Shown here piece after piece: positions 1 through 5,908 of a DNA stretch of 6,544 nucleotides. Below the pieces are notes generated by a model. It was given only the letters and a program-made list of their open reading frames with translations, had not been told where the DNA came from and did no database searches. The position numbers and the translations under genes are program-made. The DNA is from an uncultured Caryophanales bacterium (GTDB taxonomy: Bacteria; Bacillota_I; Bacilli_A; Acholeplasmatales; Anaeroplasmataceae), in NCBI GenBank assembly GCA_937885165.1, contig CAKZZJ010000058.1, forward strand, positions 1 through 6,544, read 5' to 3'. Position 1 is the first letter of the stretch; each line of letters starts with the position of its first letter.

Positions 1-720
1 AAAATTAAAAGCTATAAATATAAATAGAAAATAGAAATTTAAATCTAATATAAATGCCAAAATTAAATAAATGATTGTTAGAACTAAAGTTATAAGCGGT
101 ATAAAGAAATACCATTTTATTTTAATTTTATTATCTATTGTAGAATTTAAATTATCTTTTGAGAAAGTTTTAGCTTCATTTGAAAATGTTAATAAAGATG
201 CTTCTAGATTAATTATATCTTCATTATCTTTTAAATCATAAATTAAATTTTGATATAAATCTTTATCTTTGTTGCCATCTTTTAAAATATCAGCTAATTT
301 TTTTCTTCCTTCTTTAGTTTTAGCAATACTTATATACTGAAATAAGGAATTTTTACCAAATAAATCAAGATCATAAGATTTATAATCATCTTTATCTAAA
401 AAATCATTACCTAAATCATATAGTTTATTAAAATTATGTTCTCTTCTTATCTTATGTAAATCATAAGATTTTTTTATATTTTTATAATGATTATATTTAT
501 TGTAATAAATATTTGTAAGTAGCATAAACAATAAAAATATAATAAAAGATATACCTGCAAGTATTGCATATAATATATAATCAGTTAAGGATATTAATAA
601 AATAACAAATACTACAAATATAATCGCTAAAGAAATCCTTATTATAGATATTATATTAGTGATAGTCTTATATTTTTTAATATTTTCATTATTAAGATCT
701 TCTTTTTTAAATTCTAGCAT
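1..720 (-). CDS. Membrane-anchored MutS-family-like protein, N-terminal part (3' end beyond window)
   Basis: An uninterrupted frame of 240 codons runs from ATG at 720-718 to the left edge with no stop. The translation starts MLEFKKEDLN. It has two hydrophobic segments (about residues 27-45 and 49-70), then a charged stretch with the motif DLDLFGKNSLFQYI (117-130) followed by a KTKEGRKKLADIL helix. A second hydrophobic pair follows (about 203-226, and 229 onward at the edge). From family knowledge, this motif and the TM-pair/helical domain/TM-pair layout are typical of MutS-related ATPases of Firmicutes and Bacteroidetes. In those, the MutS lever and Walker ATPase domains follow the second TM pair. 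Here that ATPase part would lie outside the window, so the assignment rests on the N-terminal pattern alone. A weak Shine-Dalgarno-like AAAGAG sits 8 nt before the ATG. No upstream ATG is in frame before the glgP stop. The cellular role of these proteins is not established; mismatch repair should not be assumed. Confidence 0.75.
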   Translation of the reverse strand, partial: MLEFKKEDLNNENIKKYKTITNIISIIRISLAIIFVVFVILLISLTDYILYAILAGISFIIFLLFMLLTNIYYNKYNHYKNIKKSYDLHKIRREHNFNKLYDLGNDFLDKDDYKSYDLDLFGKNSLFQYISIAKTKEGRKKLADILKDGNKDKDLYQNLIYDLKDNEDIINLEASLLTFSNEAKTFSKDNLNSTIDNKIKIKWYFFIPLITLVLTIIYLILAFILDLNFYFLFIFIAFNF

Positions 721-739
721 TAAATCAGCTCTTTTCTTT

Positions 740-772
740 AAAAATATGGATATTTTTAGATATCCATATTTT
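740..772 (-). terminator. Probable intrinsic terminator after glgP
   Basis: A perfect inverted repeat has arms of 13 bp (AAAATATGGATAT and its complement, 741-753 and 760-772) and a 6-nt loop. On the minus strand it begins 5 nt after the glgP stop codon and ends in five U residues (744-740), partly within the stem. This fits an intrinsic terminator ending the glgB-glgP transcript. The stem is AT-rich with only two G-C pairs, so termination may be incomplete. The repeat is nearly symmetric, but no gene on the plus strand ends here. The MutS-like start codon is only about 20 nt further on. Confidence 0.7.
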
Positions 773-777
773 ATAAA

Positions 778-3204
778 TTATTCTTTATTAAAATCTATTG
801 GTTTAGTATGCCAAATGTCTTCGTTATATTCTCTCATTGTTCTATCTGTAGTAAAATAGCCTGACATAGCTGTATTTACAATTGACATATGCTGCCATTT
901 GGCTTGATCTTTATATAATTCATTGATTTGTTCCTGTGCTTTGATATATGAATCAAAATCTTTTAATACAAAATAATGATCTTGATGTAATAAATTATTT
1001 CTTATATCTTCAAATTCGTTTTTAGCAACATGCTCAAAAAAACCATTAGTTAATTGATCAAGAACAAGTTTGATTCTTGGATCATTATCGTAATAAAATG
1101 ATGGATCATAACCGCCTTTAGCATAGATATCTGTAACTTCATTTGCTTTCATACCGAATATTACGATATTGTCATCACCGACAAAATCATGAATTTCTAC
1201 ATTGGCACCATCAAGTGTACCTAAAGTTATAGCACCATTCATCATAAATTTCATATTTGATGTTCCTGATGCTTCTTTAGATGCAGTAGAAATCTGTTCT
1301 GATACTTCTCCAGCTGGTACGATAGTTTCAGCATAAGTTACATTGTAATTTACAACAAATACAACTTTTAATAGATGATTAGTTTCTTCATCATTGTTAA
1401 CTTTATCAGCAATTGTATTGATTAATTTGATAATTTTTTTAGCAAAATGATAACTTGGAGCACTCTTGGCACCAAATATAAAGCTATGTGGATAATAATT
1501 AGCTTTAAATTCAGGATCAGTTTTTAGTCTATTATATACATACATTATATGTAGTGCGTTCATAAGTTGACGCTTATATTCATGAAGACGTTTAACCTGA
1601 ATATCAAATATTGAATTTGTATCTAAAGATACACCCTGTGTGTCAAATATCTTTTTAGCAAGAGCACGTTTTCTTGCCATCTTCATATTCTTGAATTCTT
1701 TTTGAATCTTCTTATCATCTGCATATGGCAACAATTTCTTTAATTCATTTTCAGGATCTTTTACCCAATCAGGACAGATTTTGTCTAAAATCTTGACTAA
1801 TTCAGGATTGATATGTAAACACCATCTTCTATGAGTAATACCATTAGTCTTATTGTTGAATTTAGTTGGATAATAATCACTAAAAACCTTCATTTCGATA
1901 TTTTTTAGAATATCTGTATGAAGCTGAGCAACGCCATTTACGCTAAATGAGCCATGAATTGCCATATTAGCCATATAAACTAATCCATCTTTAATTATAG
2001 CCATATCATAAGCTTCTTTGGAATTAGCACCATATACTTCTTCTATTTCAATTTGTAATCTACGATTGATTTCTTCAGTTATTGTATAAATTCTTGGAAG
2101 TAATTTCTTAAATAAGGCAATCGGCCATTTTTCCAAAGCTTCAGCTAAAATTGTATGGTTAGTATATGCACAGCAGTTTTTAGTTATCTGCCATGCTTTA
2201 TCCCATTCTAAGCCTTCTTCATCAACAAGTATTCTCATAAGCTCAGGAATGATTAGTGCTGGATGTGTATCGTTTATGTGGAATAATATCTTTTTATCCA
2301 TATTTCTTACACTACCAAATACACTCTTTTGGTAACGTATGGCAGCATTAACTCCTGCAGATACGAAGAAATATTGTTGTTTTAATCTTAATAATTTACC
2401 TTCTTCAGTTTCATCATTTGGATAAAGCATAGATGATATTTCACGTAAATTTCTATGATATTCAAAGGCATCATCAGGATAAACTGTTGCAGGCTCTGCA
2501 CTCCATAATCTTAAATTATTTACGACATGGTTTCCATCACCTACGATAGGAATATCATATGGAACAGCCTTAACATATTCAGCATTTCTATGTTTAACGA
2601 TTAATTTACCATTTTCTGAATTTATTTCAATATAACCATAAAATGGAATTTCAACTGCTTCTTCATCTTTTCTTATTTCCCATACGTTAACATCTTTAAG
2701 CCATCTATCTGGATGTTCTACCTGATAACCATTTTTGATACCTTGTTCAAAGAAACCATAACGATATCTTATACAGTTACCATATACAGGTAATCCAAGT
2801 GAAGCAACAGAATCCATAAAGCAGGCAGCAAGTCTTCCTAAACCGCCATTACCTAAGCCGGCATCTGTTTCCTGATGTTCTATTTCATTTAAATCGATGC
2901 CAAGTTCATCAAATGCTTCCTTAACAAGTGGATAAACTCCCGCATTTATCAAGTTATTAGTAATCATTCTTCCCATCAGAAATTCCATTGAAAAATAATA
3001 AACCTTCCTCATTTTGTTTTTTCTGATAGTTTGATCTGTATTACGCCAGTCATAAGCTACATAATATCTTAGCATTTCGCCTAAAACTACATATTGCTGA
3101 TATGGAGTTGAATCTGCAAAATCAACTGCGTATTTGCTTTCTAGTTTTTTAATAAAATTTTCTTTGAATGTTTTTACATCCTTAAAATTTCCGTAACGAT
3201 TCAT
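778..3204 (-). CDS. glgP: Glycogen/starch/alpha-glucan phosphorylase
   Basis: This 808-residue GT35 enzyme uses pyridoxal phosphate to cleave alpha-1,4 glucan ends with phosphate, releasing glucose-1-phosphate in the cytoplasm. The length matches the family (E. coli GlgP 815). Recognisable family blocks are DAGLGNGGLGRLAACFMDS (114-132), FHINDTHPAL (308-317), TNHTILAEALEKWP (348-361), VKRLHEYKRQLMN (537-549), and the cofactor block EASGTSNMKFMMNGA (644-658) with the PLP-binding lysine at 652, followed by GTLDGANVE (662-670). No key residue appears missing, so it should be active. The gene lies 86 bp after glgB on the same strand and is followed by a terminator-like hairpin, so it is probably the last gene of a glgB-glgP operon. 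The start at 3204 is the only ATG/GTG/TTG that fits: an in-frame TAA lies eight codons upstream, and the N-terminus aligns in style with homologues. The only good Shine-Dalgarno sequence is oddly distant (28 nt). Confidence 0.97.
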   Translation of the reverse strand: MNRYGNFKDVKTFKENFIKKLESKYAVDFADSTPYQQYVVLGEMLRYYVAYDWRNTDQTIRKNKMRKVYYFSMEFLMGRMITNNLINAGVYPLVKEAFDELGIDLNEIEHQETDAGLGNGGLGRLAACFMDSVASLGLPVYGNCIRYRYGFFEQGIKNGYQVEHPDRWLKDVNVWEIRKDEEAVEIPFYGYIEINSENGKLIVKHRNAEYVKAVPYDIPIVGDGNHVVNNLRLWSAEPATVYPDDAFEYHRNLREISSMLYPNDETEEGKLLRLKQQYFFVSAGVNAAIRYQKSVFGSVRNMDKKILFHINDTHPALIIPELMRILVDEEGLEWDKAWQITKNCCAYTNHTILAEALEKWPIALFKKLLPRIYTITEEINRRLQIEIEEVYGANSKEAYDMAIIKDGLVYMANMAIHGSFSVNGVAQLHTDILKNIEMKVFSDYYPTKFNNKTNGITHRRWCLHINPELVKILDKICPDWVKDPENELKKLLPYADDKKIQKEFKNMKMARKRALAKKIFDTQGVSLDTNSIFDIQVKRLHEYKRQLMNALHIMYVYNRLKTDPEFKANYYPHSFIFGAKSAPSYHFAKKIIKLINTIADKVNNDEETNHLLKVVFVVNYNVTYAETIVPAGEVSEQISTASKEASGTSNMKFMMNGAITLGTLDGANVEIHDFVGDDNIVIFGMKANEVTDIYAKGGYDPSFYYDNDPRIKLVLDQLTNGFFEHVAKNEFEDIRNNLLHQDHYFVLKDFDSYIKAQEQINELYKDQAKWQHMSIVNTAMSGYFTTDRTMREYNEDIWHTKPIDFNKE

Positions 3205-3232
3205 AATTATTGTACTAAAATAAAATTAATTA

Positions 3233-3241
3233 CTCCTTTTT
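3233..3241 (-). promoter_or_regulatory. Distant Shine-Dalgarno sequence of glgP
   Basis: AAAAAGGAG is a near-perfect match to the anti-Shine-Dalgarno complement, but 28 nt separate it from the glgP ATG (3204-3202), where 5-10 is usual. No ATG, GTG or TTG stands at normal spacing in any frame. The five bases after AGGAGT (AATTA) are complementary to the five just before the ATG (TAATT). A weak bridging helix could therefore shorten the effective distance; that part is inference. Confidence 0.55.
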
Positions 3242-3245
3242 ACTC

Positions 3246-3282
3246 AAAATCTTCATAATTTTATCATAAAATTTACGATTTT
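3246..3282 (-). other. AT-rich hairpin in the glgB-glgP gap
   Basis: The 37-nt segment folds as an outer 6-bp stem (AAAATC with GATTTT) and an inner 7-bp stem (AATTTTA with TAAAATT) around a TGA loop, separated by an asymmetric internal loop. It lies just after glgB and ends a few bases before the glgP Shine-Dalgarno sequence. No U-tract follows on the minus strand (GAGTAAAAAGG comes next), so it does not look like a standard terminator. It might act as an mRNA stability or processing element, or modulate glgP translation. In a sequence this AT-rich, chance is also possible. Confidence 0.45.
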
Positions 3283-3290
3283 AAAACAAA

Positions 3291-5234
3291 TTATTTGGTT
3301 TTATTCTTTGCCTTTGGCTTTTTTTCTTCTTTAACTTCTACATTCTCTTTTATTTTTTCAGACTTTTCATCATATCCGGCCTTTAAAATAGAGATGCCAA
3401 GAGGCGGAATAGTCATCATAATTGATTTTTCTCTACCATACTGAGGATAATTTTCGCTTCTTAGTGGGAATGGATTAATTCTATTAGATCCATTATAAAT
3501 GTCTTTGTCTGAATTCATTATTTCATAATAATAATCAGCATCTAAAACACCTATACGGTAATTATCATATGTATTAGGTGTGCAATTCATAACTACTATT
3601 ACATGATCTTGTTTATCTTTTGCAAGTCTTGCGAAGATGAATATTGACTGATCTACATTATCCTTATCAATCCACTGGAAGCCTTCTCTATCAAAATCCA
3701 TTTCAAATAATGCTTTTTCATCATGATATAATTTAGTTATTTCCTTTACATATCTGAATGCAGAATCATGCAATGGGAAATTTAAGATATTCCATGGTAA
3801 TTCTGATTCATAATGCCATTCATCATATGGAGCGAATTCCTGACCCATAAATAATAATTTCTTGCCAGGGTGTGTCATTTGGAAGCCAATTAAAAGACGA
3901 TAATTGGCAAATTGTTGCCACTGATCACCTGGCATTTTATTTAATAATGAGCCTTTCATATGCACAACTTCATCATGCGATAAAGGTAAGCAGAATTGTT
4001 CATTATAGAAATAATCCATTGAGAATGCTAATTCATAATGATGATATTTTCTATATACCGGATCCTTCTTGAAATACTTTAATGTATCATTCATCCAGCC
4101 CATACACCATTTATAATTAAAGCCCAAGCCACCATATGATGCAGGTTTAGTTACATTAGGGAATGCGCTTGAGTCTTCAGCCATAAGTAATATTCTATCA
4201 TCTTTACCAAATAGGTTATAAGATAATGTTCTTAAGAAATCAAGACCACCTTCATTTACACCACGTTCAGGATTAGCCATATAATAAATTATATTGCTTA
4301 CAGCATCAATTCTAAATCCGTCAACATGGAAATAATTCATATAAAAGAAAGCATTTGAATATAAAAATGATCTTGTAACACCTTTGCCTAAATCAAGGTT
4401 AGCTGTACCCCATTCTTTATTTTCTCTATCTTCTTCTTTGGAATAATCATATAAAAATGATCCATCAAATCTATATAATCCGTTATAATCTTTACAAATA
4501 TGTCCTGGAACCCAGTCGATTATTACACCATAGCCTGCTTTATGTAATTCATCAATGAACCACATTAGATCTTTAGGTGAACCATATCTTGATGTTACAG
4601 AATAATAGCCTGTACCTTGATATCCCCATGACATATCAAGAGGATGTTCATAAATTGGCATTAATTCCACATGAGTAAAGCCAAAATCTTTTAAATATGG
4701 AATAAGCATTCTAACAATATCATTATATGTATTAAAGCTGCCATCTGGTCTTCTTCTCCATGAACCAATATGCATCTCATAAATACATACGGGCTTATCA
4801 TATGTCTTTTGTTTTGTATACATATAATCCTGATCATTCCAAACATAACCATCTATATCATATACTTTTGAATCTTTAGATGGTCTTTCTTCTGAAAAGA
4901 ATGCATATGGATCTGATTTATATAACATTTCACCTTGCTTAGTAGTAATTACATATAAATATCTTTTCCATTCAAAATAATTACCTTCTAAGTAAGCATA
5001 CCATATTCCTTTTTCATCAACACAATATAATTCTTGTCGTCCAAGTTCAAAATTATTCCATTCGGCGATGATTTCTACTCTATTTGCATTAGGAGCGTAT
5101 AGACAGAATTCACACCCTATAATTTCATTTTTTTCATTTTTAACCAAGTGAGCACCAAACACATCATATGAATTTAGTGACTTACCCTGATCAAAATAAT
5201 ATAAAAAGTCATGATTTATTTTTTCTCTAACCAT
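3291..5234 (-). CDS. glgB: 1,4-alpha-glucan branching enzyme
   Basis: This 647-residue GH13 enzyme transfers alpha-1,4 glucan segments to form alpha-1,6 branches in glycogen. An N-terminal CBM48-type beta-sandwich (about residues 25-105, containing FGAHLV and CEFCLYAPNANRVEII) precedes the catalytic barrel. All conserved GH13 regions are present: DWVPGH (240-245), GFRIDAVSN with the nucleophile Asp310 (306-314), MAEDSSAFP with the acid/base Glu353 (351-359), and LPLSHDEVVH with Asp421 (416-425). SWGYQGTGYY (202-211) is also typical of branching enzymes. Region III reads AED where many bacterial GlgB proteins have AEE. The longer N-terminal N1 domain of E. coli GlgB is absent. The C-terminus ends in a lysine/glutamate-rich tail (about 622-647). 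The start is supported by AGGGAGGT 8 nt upstream. It is the first gene after the promoter at 5258-5286 and probably shares a transcript with glgP. Confidence 0.97.
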   Translation of the reverse strand: MVREKINHDFLYYFDQGKSLNSYDVFGAHLVKNEKNEIIGCEFCLYAPNANRVEIIAEWNNFELGRQELYCVDEKGIWYAYLEGNYFEWKRYLYVITTKQGEMLYKSDPYAFFSEERPSKDSKVYDIDGYVWNDQDYMYTKQKTYDKPVCIYEMHIGSWRRRPDGSFNTYNDIVRMLIPYLKDFGFTHVELMPIYEHPLDMSWGYQGTGYYSVTSRYGSPKDLMWFIDELHKAGYGVIIDWVPGHICKDYNGLYRFDGSFLYDYSKEEDRENKEWGTANLDLGKGVTRSFLYSNAFFYMNYFHVDGFRIDAVSNIIYYMANPERGVNEGGLDFLRTLSYNLFGKDDRILLMAEDSSAFPNVTKPASYGGLGFNYKWCMGWMNDTLKYFKKDPVYRKYHHYELAFSMDYFYNEQFCLPLSHDEVVHMKGSLLNKMPGDQWQQFANYRLLIGFQMTHPGKKLLFMGQEFAPYDEWHYESELPWNILNFPLHDSAFRYVKEITKLYHDEKALFEMDFDREGFQWIDKDNVDQSIFIFARLAKDKQDHVIVVMNCTPNTYDNYRIGVLDADYYYEIMNSDKDIYNGSNRINPFPLRSENYPQYGREKSIMMTIPPLGISILKAGYDEKSEKIKENVEVKEEKKPKAKNKTK

Positions 5235-5242
5235 TTGTAGTG

Positions 5243-5250
5243 ACCTCCCT
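5243..5250 (-). promoter_or_regulatory. Shine-Dalgarno sequence of glgB
   Basis: AGGGAGGT lies 8 nt before the ATG at 5234-5232 and is a strong ribosome binding site, which fixes the start. With the predicted transcript start near 5250-5252, the 5' leader would be only about 17-19 nt. Confidence 0.85.
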
Positions 5251-5257
5251 ATAGAAT

Positions 5258-5286
5258 ATTATATAATAAATTAAGCGCTTTCACAA
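5258..5286 (-). promoter_or_regulatory. Sigma-A-type promoter of glgB-glgP
   Basis: On the minus strand, TTGTGA (5286-5281; 4 of 6 to TTGACA) is followed by a 17-nt spacer and a perfect TATAAT (5263-5258). Transcription would begin near 5250-5252. The promoter lies wholly in the gap between the recX stop and glgB and is preceded by an AT-rich stretch that could act as an UP element. It makes glgB-glgP a transcription unit that can run independently of yitT-recX, although no terminator separates recX from it, so readthrough is also possible. Confidence 0.75.
5270..5283 (-). promoter_or_regulatory. Putative cre / LacI-family operator in the glgB promoter
   Basis: TGAAAGCGCTTAAT contains the perfect palindrome AAGCGCTT (5273-5280). 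It matches 12 of 14 positions of the catabolite-responsive element consensus TGWAANCGNTNWCA; read on the other strand (ATTAAGCGCTTTCA) it also matches 12 of 14. It overlaps the end of the -35 box and the spacer, where bound CcpA or a MalR-like LacI-family regulator would block RNA polymerase. Carbon-source repression of glycogen metabolism is therefore the likely logic. Which regulator binds cannot be told from the sequence. Confidence 0.6.
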
Positions 5287-5308
5287 TTAATTAATTGCAT
5301 TTTAAATA

Positions 5309-5908
5309 CTAAATATTTAATTTTTCGATATCTGATAATGTATATCCTCTTGAAACTAGATATGATTTTACTTTATTAATCCTTACATATTCATCATACT
5401 TTTTATATCGTTTTAAGGCTTTTTCATACATCTTATTGATTGTTTCTACATATAATTCTTCATCTAAATCTTCAAGTTTTGAATCAATTAATTCTTTATC
5501 AAAGCCTTTTTGATATAGCTTATGTCTAATTAAATTAATACCATTTCCAGATAAAATTAGTGATGTTAATATCGCATCAATCATTTTACCATCATTAATT
5601 AATCTATTTTGTTTGAGCTTATCGATGATAATATTTATATTCCTTGACTTGATTTTTTTACCTAAAAGATATCTTCTTATTTCGGTTTCTGATTTAACAT
5701 ATTTAACTAAATATTTAACTGCCATATTATAACCTGATGATATTTCAGATTCATCTAATATCTGAAAAAATTTTTTTGAATCTATTTCCATACCTTCATA
5801 TAAATCATATTTAGTTAATACTAATTCTTCTATTTGATAATCTTTATAATCTATAGTCACTAAATAATAAGATTTTTTTGGAACCTTTTTAATATCATTT
5901 ATAATCAT
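5309..5908 (-). CDS. recX: Regulatory protein RecX
   Basis: RecX binds RecA filaments and modulates (usually inhibits) RecA in recombination and SOS responses. The 199-residue product fits the family: an N-terminal extension (1-60), then three helical repeats of the RecX type. Repeat 1 (about 61-108) has AVKYLVKYVKSETEIRRYL and a LKQNRLIND end; repeat 2 (about 109-155) has GINLIRHKLYQKGFDKELID; repeat 3 (about 156-199) ends with KSYLVSRGYTLSDIEKL. No recA is in the window. The ATG overlaps the upstream YitT-type stop as ATGA, and AAGAGG lies 6 nt before it within that gene, which supports this start and translational coupling. The protein is lysine- and isoleucine-rich, as expected from the base composition. 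Confidence 0.9.
   Translation of the reverse strand: MIINDIKKVPKKSYYLVTIDYKDYQIEELVLTKYDLYEGMEIDSKKFFQILDESEISSGYNMAVKYLVKYVKSETEIRRYLLGKKIKSRNINIIIDKLKQNRLINDGKMIDAILTSLILSGNGINLIRHKLYQKGFDKELIDSKLEDLDEELYVETINKMYEKALKRYKKYDEYVRINKVKSYLVSRGYTLSDIEKLNI

Noticed and set aside
659..859. Plus-strand open frame of 66 codons
   Set aside because: It lies antisense across the MutS-like start, the terminator hairpin and the end of glgP, has no ribosome site and reads as a composition-driven hydrophobic peptide.
3240..3290. Separate promoter for glgP in the glgB-glgP gap
   Set aside because: TATGAT has only a poor -35 candidate (TTGTTT with a 15-nt spacer, or TTTGTT with 16), and such matches are common in AT-rich DNA.
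3872..4072. Plus-strand open frame of 66 codons
   Set aside because: It is wholly antisense to the conserved catalytic part of glgB and shows no recognisable motif or ribosome site; a shadow of the real gene.
5304..5319. Small inverted repeat AAATA/TATTT at the recX end as a terminator
   Set aside because: Only five A-T pairs, overlapping the stop codon and with no U-tract; too weak to support a terminator call.
5905..5907. TGA read as tryptophan (Mycoplasma-type code)
   Set aside because: The YitT-type protein ends where its family ends at this TGA, the overlap with recX is a classic ATGA, and tryptophans in GlgB, GlgP and the MutS-like protein are TGG.
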